Of a DNA stretch of 64,000 nucleotides, positions 26,101 through 33,895 are shown piece by piece. Each line of letters starts with the position of its first letter. The stretch's first letter is position 1. The notes under the pieces are model-generated. The model was not told the DNA's origin. It did no database searches and saw only the letters and a list, made by a program, of their open reading frames with translations. Both the position numbers and the translations under genes were made by a program. This DNA is from Lachnospiraceae bacterium (lineage in GTDB: Bacteria; Bacillota; Clostridia; Lachnospirales; Lachnospiraceae), in NCBI GenBank assembly GCA_029006155.1, contig JAQXGF010000133.1:1-64000 (forward strand). The letters run 5' to 3'.

Positions 26101-27742
26101 CGACACCTGCGTAGATCGTCTTGGAGGTGACAATCTCCTCACGGATCGCGTCGATTGGCGGATTCGTGACCTGTGCAAACAGCTGCTTGAAGTAGTTGAA
26201 CAGCGGCTGATGGCGCTTGGAAAGTACGGCCAGCGGGGTGTCGATACCCATTGCGCTCGTGCCTTCTCCGCCGTTCGCTGCCATATTTAAAATAGAAGTC
26301 CGGTAATCCTCATAGCTGTAGCCAAACGCTTTCATCAGACGCATCCGCATCTCATCACTGTAAGACTCTACCCGCTTGTTCGGAATCTTGAGGTCCTTCA
26401 GGCTTACGAGATACTGATCCAGCCATTCACCATACGGCTGGCGGGATGCATAGCGGTTCTTCAGCTCCTCGTCATCGATCACACGGCCTTCTACCGTATC
26501 GACGAGAAGCATTTTTCCCGGATGCAGACGTTCCTTTAAAACGACCTTCGTCGGATCGATATCCAGCACACCGACTTCGGAAGAAAGGATCATATACCCG
26601 TCATCCGTGATATAGTACCGGGACGGACGAAGGCCATTCCGGTCGAGTACCGCACCCATAATATCACCGTCAGAGAACAGGATCGATGCCGGTCCGTCCC
26701 ACGGCTCCATCATGGTCGCGTAATACTGATAAAAATCGTGTTTCTTCTGGGACATCACACGGTTATTCGTCCATGGCTCCGGAATCATGATCATGACTGC
26801 CAGTGGCAGATCCATGCCATTCATCGTCAGAAACTCCAGCGTATTGTCCAGCATCGCAGAGTCGGAACCTTTGGCATTGATGACCGGAAGCACCTTATGC
26901 ATATCTTCTTCCATATACTCAGAAGCCATACGCTCTTCCCGTGCCGCCATCTTGTCTGCATTGCCACGGATCGTGTTGATCTCTCCGTTATGTACAATAT
27001 AGCGGTACGGATGTGCCCGCTCCCAGCTCGGATTCGTATTGGTACTGAAACGGGAATGTACGATCGCAATCGCGGATTCATAATCCGGATCCTGCAGATC
27101 CTTAAAGAAGGTCCGCAGCTGTCCTACCAGGAACATTCCTTTATAAATGATCGTCCGGCTCGAACAGGAAACAACATACGTTGTATCATTGGACTGTTCA
27201 AACGTCCGGCGCACAACATACAGCCGACGGTCGAACGGAAGTCCCTTTTCCACATCCTTTGGGCGCTCTACAAATGCCTGCTCAATGTACGGCATCTTTT
27301 CCAGTGCCTTATGTCCAAGCACGCCCGGTACGGTCGGCACCTGACGCCAGCCAAGGAAGTTCATACCTTCCTTGCGCACGATGCTCTCGAACATTTTCTT
27401 TGCCTGATTCCGTTTCAGGACATCCTGCGGGAAGAAAAACATACCAACTCCGTAATCTCTTTCTTCACCTAAAAAGATGCCAAGTTCCAAACAGGTCTTA
27501 TGGAAGAATCTGTGCGAAATCTGCAGCATGATTCCAACTCCATCACCTGTTTTTCCCTCGGCATCTTTGCCCGCTCTATGTTCCAAATTTTCAACTATAC
27601 TCAGTGCGTTCTCCACTGTCTGGTGTGTCTTGATCCCCTTGATATTTACGACTGCTCCGATTCCGCAGTTGTCATGTTCAAACTCCGGCCGGTACAATCC
27701 AGGTTCTTTACAGACAGGACGCGACATTTCTCTCGTATCCAT
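23177..27742 (-). CDS. gltB: Glutamate synthase large subunit
   Basis: A multidomain enzyme of about 1521 residues making glutamate from glutamine and 2-oxoglutarate. The N-terminal class II amidotransferase has its nucleophile in FEHDNCGIGAVV after a short propeptide. The central and FMN-binding synthase domains follow (GGTGAAPRSSIHNAG, GEGGHLPGKK), with the 3Fe-4S cysteines in CVMMRVCNLDTCPVGVA, and a C-terminal beta-helix domain with GGRAVILGRVG. The ATG at 27742 has an AGGAGG site; the longer GTG frame lies across the promoter. Confidence 0.97.
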   Translation of the reverse strand: MDTREMSRPVCKEPGLYRPEFEHDNCGIGAVVNIKGIKTHQTVENALSIVENLEHRAGKDAEGKTGDGVGIMLQISHRFFHKTCLELGIFLGEERDYGVGMFFFPQDVLKRNQAKKMFESIVRKEGMNFLGWRQVPTVPGVLGHKALEKMPYIEQAFVERPKDVEKGLPFDRRLYVVRRTFEQSNDTTYVVSCSSRTIIYKGMFLVGQLRTFFKDLQDPDYESAIAIVHSRFSTNTNPSWERAHPYRYIVHNGEINTIRGNADKMAAREERMASEYMEEDMHKVLPVINAKGSDSAMLDNTLEFLTMNGMDLPLAVMIMIPEPWTNNRVMSQKKHDFYQYYATMMEPWDGPASILFSDGDIMGAVLDRNGLRPSRYYITDDGYMILSSEVGVLDIDPTKVVLKERLHPGKMLLVDTVEGRVIDDEELKNRYASRQPYGEWLDQYLVSLKDLKIPNKRVESYSDEMRMRLMKAFGYSYEDYRTSILNMAANGGEGTSAMGIDTPLAVLSKRHQPLFNYFKQLFAQVTNPPIDAIREEIVTSKTIYAGVEGNLLEEKPENCQVLRIDNPILTNTDMLKIKNMKVEGFKVAEVPITFYKNTGLEKAIDHLYLEVDRAYRDGANILILTDRGVDEIRMPIPSLLAVSAVHQYLVRTKRRTSLALILESGEPREVHHFATLLGYGASAVNPYLALDTIHQLIDSGMLEKDYYAAVSDYNKAIIDGIVKIASKMGISTIQSYQGSQIFEAIGISSEVIDKYFTNTVSRVGGISLKDIENDVDIRHTKAFDPLGLKEDLTLDSQGWHKMRSAGEHHRYNPQTIHLLQESTKTGNYQMFKQYTDMVNQEETGYIRSIMDFNYPEHGVPIDEVESVDSIVRRFKTGAMSYGSISQEAHETLAIAMNMLHGKSNTGEGGESLERLTIGPDGKNRCSAIKQVASGRFGVTSRYLVSAKEIQIKMAQGAKPGEGGHLPGKKVYPWIARTRLSTPGVSLISPPPHHDIYSIEDLAQLIYDLKNANRQADISVKLVSEAGVGTVAAGVAKAGAQVILISGYDGGTGAAPRSSIHNAGLPWELGLAETHQTLIMNGLRNKVRIETDGKLMSGRDVAIAALLGAEEFGFATGPLVTMGCVMMRVCNLDTCPVGVATQNPELRKRFRGKPEYVVNFMRFIAQDLREYMAKLGFRTLDEMVGRSDLLKKKEVCENEHGYSLDLSNILNNPYAHKGEKVTFDPQKVYDFGLQKTPDMKVLVAKLGPALETGAKRSIEIDVKNTDRAFGTIFGSEITRKYPEGLEEDTYTVKCHGAGGQSFGAFIPKGLTLELVGDSNDYFGKGLSGGKLIVYPPQGVKYAHDENIIIGNVALYGATSGSAYINGVAGERFCVRNSGAVAVVEGVGDHGCEYMTGGRAVILGRVGKNFAAGMSGGIAYVLDEDSDLYTKVNKNMVAIEKLTSKYDVLELKDIINDHVKYTNSEKGKEILDNFSEYLPKFKKIIPHEFKKMQMAIVQMEEKGLSSEQAQIEAFYASMSENGK

Positions 27743-27778
27743 CGTATCTCCTCCTGTATTGAGTTTTCGGTTGAGGAC

Positions 27779-27807
27779 ACTATACACCCTTTTTTTTCAT
27801 TTGTAAA
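27779..27807 (-). promoter_or_regulatory. gltBD promoter
   Basis: TTTACA (27807-27802), 17 bp, TATAGT (27784-27779), giving a leader of about 30 nt. That is too short for a riboswitch, so control is probably at initiation. Confidence 0.75.
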
Positions 27808-27963
27808 TAACAAATTTTCTTTTAATTGTCAGATAATTCGTCTATTCTTATTTTTTCTCACTTTTATCAGTTTTTAATTTGGATTTTCAGGTGTTTGAAT
27901 CGGATTTAAAACAATTCCGCCGTTCATTTCCATACACAATCGAAAACAGGGGACTTGCCTTAT

Positions 27964-28722
27964 TTATGAAAGAAGATTCAGTACGATTGCCGTCAGATTC
28001 GCCCCCATATGAAAGGCCAGCGGGCAGGCAAACCAGCCGCTGCGCTCATACAGCCAGGCCAGAACCAGTGCAAGTGGAAATGCAAACACCATCTGGATCA
28101 CATTTCCATGAAACAGCGCGAACAAAAGCGCCGAGAAAAAGATCGCTGCCCCCGCCGGAATCCGCTGCCGGATTCTCGTATAGAGCAGACCACGGAAAAT
28201 CAGCTCTTCCGCCAGCGGCACAAGTATTCCCAGCCCAAACAGCTGCACCATCGCCTGCCCGGCAAACAACTGCTCCTGTACCGCATTGGAAAAATGATCC
28301 TGAATGCGAAGCTGCTGCAGGATTCCGCTCCAGAGCAGATTTAAAATGCCACCGGATACGGCGCACAGAACCAACACTCCTATCGAATACACGGCCTCTT
28401 TTCTGCTTTGCTTTCTTACTTCTGATTCAATTCTTTCCGCCCTGTTTCCCTTCACCTCTGTCATTTTCGACGTGCTCTGAGACCTTCCGCTTGCTCTATG
28501 CTCTTTTTCGAAACAACAGATGCGCTTGTGCGGATGCATGCCTTCCGCTGCATCGCTCCGGTACATCCGGATCAGCACCGGCAATATCAGAAGCGCGGTC
28601 ACAGACGTGCACACCGCCGAATCCGCCGCCACGCCGCCAATCGCTCCTCCTGCCGCCGTCACCACGACCGAAACAACCATATGCAACAATACGGGTGCGA
28701 TCAATGACAGTAAAAAATCCAT
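27964..28722 (-). CDS. CPBP-family intramembrane glutamic endopeptidase
   Basis: A polytopic membrane protein of 252 residues with the CPBP (Abi) motifs: EELIFRGLLYTRIR (EExxxR), FALFHGN, and a final FHMGAN. In eukaryotes the family cleaves CaaX proteins; in bacteria members act in bacteriocin immunity or envelope processing. The ATG at 28722 follows AAGGAGGAC. It is the last gene of the envelope kinase cluster but is separated from the previous gene by a hairpin and a dispersed repeat, so it may be transcribed apart. Substrate unknown. Confidence 0.88.
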   Translation of the reverse strand: MDFLLSLIAPVLLHMVVSVVVTAAGGAIGGVAADSAVCTSVTALLILPVLIRMYRSDAAEGMHPHKRICCFEKEHRASGRSQSTSKMTEVKGNRAERIESEVRKQSRKEAVYSIGVLVLCAVSGGILNLLWSGILQQLRIQDHFSNAVQEQLFAGQAMVQLFGLGILVPLAEELIFRGLLYTRIRQRIPAGAAIFFSALLFALFHGNVIQMVFAFPLALVLAWLYERSGWFACPLAFHMGANLTAIVLNLLS

Positions 28723-28740
28723 ATACGTCCTCCTTACAAA

Positions 28741-28780
28741 ACAAGCTGCAGCAATCTTTTTTGCGGCAGCTTGTTTTGAT
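28741..28780 (-). terminator. Hairpin terminator after the anchored protein gene (possibly bidirectional)
   Basis: CAAGCTGC and GCAGCTTG pair around a loop containing AAAAAAG; TTTTG follows on the minus strand and TTTTGATTTTC on the plus strand. It separates the gene at 28853-29989 from the CPBP protease gene. Confidence 0.6.
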
Positions 28781-28808
28781 TTTCTTTTCGTTCTGTTTTG
28801 TAACGCGG

Positions 28809-28835
28809 ACATTCGCAATCCGCTTCGTTACTTAC
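28809..28835 (+). repeat. Dispersed intergenic element, copy 2
   Basis: Shares ATTCGCAATCCGCTTCG followed by TTACTTAC with the copy at 8076-8102. GCGGA and TCCGC flank ATTCGCAA and can form a small hairpin. Confidence 0.6.
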
Positions 28836-28852
28836 TTGACCCGTTTAAACGA

Positions 28853-29989
28853 TCACTTCGGAATGACATCCATCTGCATATCTTCTACATGCCATGCACG
28901 CTCATAATAGGCCATCGTAAGCTTTGCAGTCGCATCCCCGGACTGTTCCTGTGTCGTCGTCTGCTGCGCATATGTGCCATCCTCAAGCATTTCATCGGTG
29001 TCCGTCGTAACATCCTGGCGCACAACATAATGATAAGAAAAGGTCATTTCTGTCGTAATTGCACCATTCTTCTCTTCGGTAAAGACCGGATCGCCAAACT
29101 GTGCTGCGAAATTGGAAATTGCCACATTTTTAAAATCGGCTCCGTCCACCTGAAAGCTTTCTGTCTGTTTTTTAATCAGTGCATCCGCCTGCTTCTGGCA
29201 TGCGGCAAGCAGTTTATCCGGATCGTTCGTCTGGGTCTTCACTGCAGATACGTAGACAGCCTTCAGAAGCTTTACGCCAAGCTCGGTACATGCGCTCTTT
29301 GCATCCTCTTTCAGAGGCATTTTATCGGTATAATCCGCACTTCCTGTCGTCGCGTCCAGCGTCGTATTTACGGACTCCAGCGCCGGATGACGAATCACAA
29401 GGCTGATCTTCCCCGGAATCAGAGTCGGGATCTGATAGCGGTCGCAAGAAGCCGGAACATCTTCTGTGACAAGCCACGACGTATCCGCCTGTTCCGCATC
29501 CAGATACACTTCTGATCCAGCCGGAACCGTCAGTAGGAAATTCTTTACCATACAATGATCCGAAAGCACCTTCCAGCGATCAAACAGTCCCATAACCTGT
29601 GTCGACTGCTTCTTTACCGTAAAGCGTTCGGAAGCCTGCTCTTCGCCTGCCGCATTCTGGAACGTCACATCATAATCCACATATTCATTTCCGTTATTAT
29701 CCCGGCGCTTTTCTGCTTCCTTCATCTGATAGGAAGCATACAGACTGTACTTTTTTGCCTCCAGTGCGCCTTCATACTCCGTCTTCGTCAGCTCCTGTGC
29801 CTCTGACTGATCCAGGCTGCTGTATGCTTTGTCGACACTGTTGTCAATCAGCAGTGCAAGATAATGGTCCATTGCATAGGAAGCTGTACTCTGGCGGCTC
29901 GCCTGATAGCATGCGGCGCCTCCTCCTGAAATGCCTATTACAAGCAGCAAAATCAGTATTTTTATCAGAACTCTTTTGAATACCTTCAT
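28853..29989 (-). CDS. Membrane-anchored extracellular protein of unknown function (TcaA-like organisation)
   Basis: A 378-residue protein with an N-terminal membrane helix (KILILLLVIGISGGGAACY) and the remainder outside. After the anchor comes an alpha/beta domain of about 100 residues, then a segment reading VPAGSEVYLDAEQ and IPGKISLVIRHP, resembling the PEGA/TcaA-type beta domains that follow membrane anchors, and a C-terminal region that looks NTF2-like (FSYHYVV, YYERAWHVEDMQMD). No catalytic motif was recognised. The Cys after the helix (GGAAC) is not a clean lipobox. It lies 11 nt after the YARHG gene, almost certainly co-transcribed. Function unknown. Confidence 0.65.
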   Translation of the reverse strand: MKVFKRVLIKILILLLVIGISGGGAACYQASRQSTASYAMDHYLALLIDNSVDKAYSSLDQSEAQELTKTEYEGALEAKKYSLYASYQMKEAEKRRDNNGNEYVDYDVTFQNAAGEEQASERFTVKKQSTQVMGLFDRWKVLSDHCMVKNFLLTVPAGSEVYLDAEQADTSWLVTEDVPASCDRYQIPTLIPGKISLVIRHPALESVNTTLDATTGSADYTDKMPLKEDAKSACTELGVKLLKAVYVSAVKTQTNDPDKLLAACQKQADALIKKQTESFQVDGADFKNVAISNFAAQFGDPVFTEEKNGAITTEMTFSYHYVVRQDVTTDTDEMLEDGTYAQQTTTQEQSGDATAKLTMAYYERAWHVEDMQMDVIPK

Positions 29990-30000
29990 GTTCTCTCCTC

Positions 30001-30975
30001 CTAGTTTCCGGCAAGTGCCGCTTCATAATTGAGAATCACCTTCAGATTCGCCGCTTCGTAATCATTCAGGTAATCGAACATGTTTGCATCAAAATCATCC
30101 GGATCATACATCGGAACGTACCATGACTTCTTGCTGAAATAATCCCGCAGATCCTGCGACCGGAATATTCTTCCGTGCAGGGCAAAGATCTCATTTCGGA
30201 TCAGCCGAAGCTGTCCGGCACTATAGTTGTACAGCTCACTCTCGTCAATATACCGGCTGCTGATCCCCCACAGAATCACGTCATCCGGTGTCGTAGCGGA
30301 TCCTGTGTTGCTGTTTCCGCCATTTTGTCCGCTGTTTCCGGAATTGCTGTCAGAATTACCAGAGCCATCATTGTAGGAATAGCTTCCATTTCCCGGATCC
30401 TGTATTTCTATCGTCTGTCCTCCGGAACTGCTTCCATTCCCGGATCCATTGTCAGAGCTGCCGTCGCTCCACGATGTATCTCCACTGTAGCTGCCCGATG
30501 AATCGCTTCCATCCGATCCGTCTGAGCCATTGTCCGTGCTCCCGCCATTCCATCCTGCATCTTCCTGGCTGCTTCCGGTATCCGTCGTCGAAATCACATT
30601 TCCGTTTTCATCCGTCTGCGGTGTGATCACATTCCCATTTTCATCGGTCTGTGGTGTGATCACATTCCCATCCGCGTCCGTCTGCGGCTGTTCTGTCTCT
30701 TTCTCCGACTTCTTTGGAGCTTCCGTCTCTACGCCTTTGACGACCGTTCCATCTGCCGTTACGGTAAACGGGTCTGTCTCATAGGTATGTTTTTCTGTCG
30801 TCTCCGGTGCTAGCGGTCTCTCCGTACCGCCCTCTGTCGTCTTTTCCTCTGATGACAGCTTCAGGGTCACCTGATCTGACATTACGACATCCGCGGCAAA
30901 AAAAGATACACCGGCTGCTACTACGCAGCCGATGATAAATCCGCTGTTTCTTTTCAGCATATTTTTCCTCTTCAT
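30001..30975 (-). CDS. YARHG-domain membrane-anchored protein with low-complexity stalk
   Basis: A 324-residue protein. N-terminal membrane helix (FIIGCVVAAGVSFFAADVV), then a long Ser/Gly/Asn/Asp-rich stalk with three 11-residue DENGNVITPQT-type repeats (about 90-125), then a YARHG domain at the C-terminus (SAGQLRLIRNEIFALHGRIF, followed by FSKKSWYVP). YARHG domains are extracellular and thought to bind peptidoglycan or other wall parts, but their role is not well established. It has its own plausible promoter 60 nt upstream and lies between the Glu-rich surface protein and another anchored protein. Confidence 0.78.
   Translation of the reverse strand: MKRKNMLKRNSGFIIGCVVAAGVSFFAADVVMSDQVTLKLSSEEKTTEGGTERPLAPETTEKHTYETDPFTVTADGTVVKGVETEAPKKSEKETEQPQTDADGNVITPQTDENGNVITPQTDENGNVISTTDTGSSQEDAGWNGGSTDNGSDGSDGSDSSGSYSGDTSWSDGSSDNGSGNGSSSGGQTIEIQDPGNGSYSYNDGSGNSDSNSGNSGQNGGNSNTGSATTPDDVILWGISSRYIDESELYNYSAGQLRLIRNEIFALHGRIFRSQDLRDYFSKKSWYVPMYDPDDFDANMFDYLNDYEAANLKVILNYEAALAGN
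30592..30690 (-). repeat. 33-bp tandem repeats inside the YARHG gene
   Basis: About three copies of a 33-bp unit encode DENGNVITPQT-like 11-mers. This is a likely spot for length variation of the stalk. Confidence 0.6.
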
Positions 30976-30979
30976 TCCT

Positions 30980-31025
30980 TATCCTTCACCCCTTTAAGGG
31001 GCATGATAACACAGTTGTCGAAAAA
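30980..31025 (-). promoter_or_regulatory. Possible internal promoter for the YARHG gene
   Basis: In the 64-nt gap, TGGACT and TATCAT stand 17 bp apart on the minus strand, followed by the palindrome CCCCTTAAAGGGG and an AAGGA ribosome site. Boundaries are approximate. Confidence 0.45.
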
Positions 31026-31039
31026 AGTCCACGCATAAC

Positions 31040-33895
31040 TCACGTTTTCCTTTTTCTTACAGGCAGGATGCAGACCAGCGCCGTAATCAGAAACAGCAGA
31101 CCGCCAAACACCAGAAACAGCTTTCCTCTCCGCTGCCGTTCCTGCTGCTGAAGCTTCGTCACAGCAGACACCTCTCCCTTCTTTTGTCCATTCCCATTCT
31201 GCGACGCTTCGATCTGCCCCGCGTTTGCAACATACGGCTCCCCGGATATCCCTGCTGCTGACAGTTGTAACGCAGTGTGCAGTCTGGTCGTCTGAGGAGC
31301 CAGAACCGCACTTTTCTGTTCCTGCTTCTCCTTTTCCTGCGCGCTCTTTCGCTGTCTTTGATACGGAACGGTTCCCGTCTCTTTCGCATTGACATAGACC
31401 GCAATCTCCGGAGTCCAGCATTCATTTCCCGCAAAATCACATACCTTTGCCTGAAGGGTCTGCCATTCCTCTGATTCTGATAGTCGGATCTTTACCGGAA
31501 GCCCTGCCGTATTCACCGTGTCTGTCTGATAATACAGTTCACTGTCCTTATAAATTTTCAAGGTGCGCACTCCGATATTATCCTGCGGCCAGAAGCAGAC
31601 CGTCTGCGCTGCCGTCTGATACGTCTCTTTGTCCTTCACTCCGGTAATCAGACACTCCGGTGCCGTCCAGTCCAGGGCAAATGTCACCCGTTTTCCCTGC
31701 ATTCCTGTATCGCTCTGATTATTTGCCCGATCCTCCGAGGAGAGCAGCAATTCATAAATTCCCTCTTTCTGGAAACGGGAAGCTGGGATTCGATACTGAT
31801 ACTGCTTCCACGAAGATGCATCGCCTGTCATCGTCACCTCATAATCGGTTCCACGGATCAGCTGCCGCACCTCTCCGTTTTCCCTGCAAAATATTTTCGA
31901 TGCACCCACATAATCAATGTTTGTCTCAAGAAATACAATGTCCATTGGATGGCGGAGGTAATACTGTTTCAGTTTCTTCTTTGTGTCCGAAGACAGGTCA
32001 AAGACCGATCCAAAGCGGTTCACCGAAAATTCCGCTGTCTTTTGCGTCCGGTTTCCAGACAGGTCACTCGCCTCCACCGTCAGGGTATATGCGTCGTCGT
32101 AACTCTGCTCTTTCGGAAAATCAAAGTATTCTATCCATCCACCCTGTTCTGACTCTTCGCTCTTTTTCAGTGCAGGCGCTTTTCCGCCATTCGCTCCCTG
32201 AATACTTACCTTCAAAGACCCGGGCTGATAGTAGGCATCCTCGCAGGAAATCTGAATCGGAAGACTTCCGGAATTGGCAGACTGATCTCTTACCCCGCTA
32301 ATCCGGATTTCCGGCGCAGTACGGTCGACGCAGATGGGCGTACTCTCCGAAAATTTCAGATTCCCTACCTGATCCTCTGTCCGGACATAAACCTTCCAGA
32401 TTCCTTCTTCTGAAATTGACACCTGCTGACCGTCTGTACATTCCTTCCAGATATCCGGCTGACCTGCCGCTTTTGTCCCGGATCCGCCCGCACTGTTTCG
32501 AATGCAGTAAGCTGCTTTTTTCAGTCCGCTCTTCCCATCCGGCTCAATAGCCACCTGCAGACTCGCTGTCTGTGCCGCATACAAAACGCCATTTCGTTCC
32601 TCTCCGTTTCCGGAAATCACAGCTGCCGGTGCTTCTGCATCTACATAATAAACTTCTTTCTGCAACGCAGATACCCGTTCTATCTGACCATTCGGATCCA
32701 TCTGTTTCAGTTGAAACGTGAGTGTCCCATCCTCCTGCACTGCGGATACACTGCCTCCCTTTCCGTAATCCATGGCACCAAGCGCCTGCACATACACGCT
32801 GCTCCCCGCACGTACCCACAGCCGATCCCTGTCATCCCGGAACCATGCATTCTCATCGCCACGTATCTCATATTCCCGCCCACGCTGTACCGGAAGCGGC
32901 TGCGGTTCCGTCTCCGGCTGCCGCGGCTCGGTCTGCGGTGGAGCCGGTTCTGGCAGTTCCGTCTCCGTTGCCGCTGCTTCTGTTTCCGTTTCCCCGATCT
33001 CTTCCGGTTCCGTTGCCGCTGCTTCTGTTTCCGCTATTTCCGTTTCGAATTCTTCGGTTTCTTCCGATGCTTCCGTCTCAGTTTCCCAGGTCTCTTCCGG
33101 TTCGGATTCCGGCAGTTCTGTTTCGAATCCGCCGGTTTCTTCCAATACTTCCGTCTCAGTTTCCCCGGTCTCTTCCGGTTCGGATTCCGGCAGTTCTGTT
33201 TCGAATCCGCCACTCTCCTCTGTCTCGATTTCCTGTAATTGCCCTTCTGTATCCTTCTCTGATTCGGTCATTTCCGGCGGCTCCACCTGAATTTCACTTT
33301 CTGATTCTGACTGCGCCTCGCTTTCCACATCTGCCTCTAATTCTTGCCCTGCGTCTTCGGCGCCAGCAATTTCCGTTTGCTGTTCCTTTTCCGGCACCTT
33401 CGCTTCTTCCCCACTTTCTTCCGTTTCTACTTCTGGTGCCTCATCGCCCATCCCCGGTGCTTCCGATTCATCGCTGCTTTTCATCTCTGTATCTGGTACC
33501 GTCCCACTATCTGCATCACCCGAACTCTGAGACATTTCCGTCTGTGCCTCTTCTTCTATTTCCAGCACCGGCTCTGTCACTTTTTCTGATTGTACGGTCT
33601 CTCCTGCCAGTATTTCTGACTCCGTCTGCAATTCTGCCTCTTCCTGCGCGTTCCTCCCATTTTCTTCTGTCACCGGCTCTGATTCTGCCAGATGCTCCCT
33701 TTCCGTTTCGCTTTCAGTCTCTGCCATCTGTTCCAGATGTTCCTCCGAATCAGTTCCTGCTTCCGCCGCCATCTCCGCTGCATAGCTGTAATCCGTCCTG
33801 TGTTCCGTTGCTGCTGCCCCGGAAAGCATTAAAACGCCTCCTGCTCCAAGCATTCCGCTAATCAGCAATCCATTCCACCCATGTTTCCGTTTCAT
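31040..33895 (-). CDS. Large Glu-rich surface protein with Ig-like domains and C-terminal membrane anchor
   Basis: A surface protein of about 951 residues. A signal segment (LLISGMLGAGGVLMLSGAAA) is followed by some 300 residues dominated by Glu, Thr and Ser, including 26-residue repeats (GGFETELPESEPEET...), then Ig-like or bacterial beta-sandwich modules with DRTAPEIRISGV and DWTAPECLITGV motifs, and finally a hydrophobic helix (LFLVFGGLLFLITALVCILPV) with the basic tail RKRKT. No LPxTG motif is visible, so it is probably held by the helix. The start at 33895 follows GGAGGAAGG and lies inside the end of the kinase gene (38-nt overlap). No enzymatic motif; a partner or ligand-presenting protein of the kinase is inference. 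Confidence 0.75.
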   Translation of the reverse strand: MKRKHGWNGLLISGMLGAGGVLMLSGAAATEHRTDYSYAAEMAAEAGTDSEEHLEQMAETESETEREHLAESEPVTEENGRNAQEEAELQTESEILAGETVQSEKVTEPVLEIEEEAQTEMSQSSGDADSGTVPDTEMKSSDESEAPGMGDEAPEVETEESGEEAKVPEKEQQTEIAGAEDAGQELEADVESEAQSESESEIQVEPPEMTESEKDTEGQLQEIETEESGGFETELPESEPEETGETETEVLEETGGFETELPESEPEETWETETEASEETEEFETEIAETEAAATEPEEIGETETEAAATETELPEPAPPQTEPRQPETEPQPLPVQRGREYEIRGDENAWFRDDRDRLWVRAGSSVYVQALGAMDYGKGGSVSAVQEDGTLTFQLKQMDPNGQIERVSALQKEVYYVDAEAPAAVISGNGEERNGVLYAAQTASLQVAIEPDGKSGLKKAAYCIRNSAGGSGTKAAGQPDIWKECTDGQQVSISEEGIWKVYVRTEDQVGNLKFSESTPICVDRTAPEIRISGVRDQSANSGSLPIQISCEDAYYQPGSLKVSIQGANGGKAPALKKSEESEQGGWIEYFDFPKEQSYDDAYTLTVEASDLSGNRTQKTAEFSVNRFGSVFDLSSDTKKKLKQYYLRHPMDIVFLETNIDYVGASKIFCRENGEVRQLIRGTDYEVTMTGDASSWKQYQYRIPASRFQKEGIYELLLSSEDRANNQSDTGMQGKRVTFALDWTAPECLITGVKDKETYQTAAQTVCFWPQDNIGVRTLKIYKDSELYYQTDTVNTAGLPVKIRLSESEEWQTLQAKVCDFAGNECWTPEIAVYVNAKETGTVPYQRQRKSAQEKEKQEQKSAVLAPQTTRLHTALQLSAAGISGEPYVANAGQIEASQNGNGQKKGEVSAVTKLQQQERQRRGKLFLVFGGLLFLITALVCILPVRKRKT
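33000..33215 (-). repeat. 78-bp direct repeats in the Glu-rich gene
   Basis: A unit starting TCTCTTCCGG on the plus strand recurs at 33091 and 33169, with over 40 bp identical, and shorter related units follow. The repeats encode the 26-residue Glu/Thr module and are candidates for slipped-strand length change. Confidence 0.7.

Noticed and set aside
27808-27963. Possible riboswitch or leader RNA for gltBD
   Set aside because: The predicted transcript start leaves only about 30 nt of leader, and no paired structure is seen upstream.
32722-33861. Long plus-strand open frame (379 codons)
   Set aside because: It is the antisense of the Glu/Ser-rich repeats; its Pro/Leu/Ser/Phe bias is what such repeats give in reverse.
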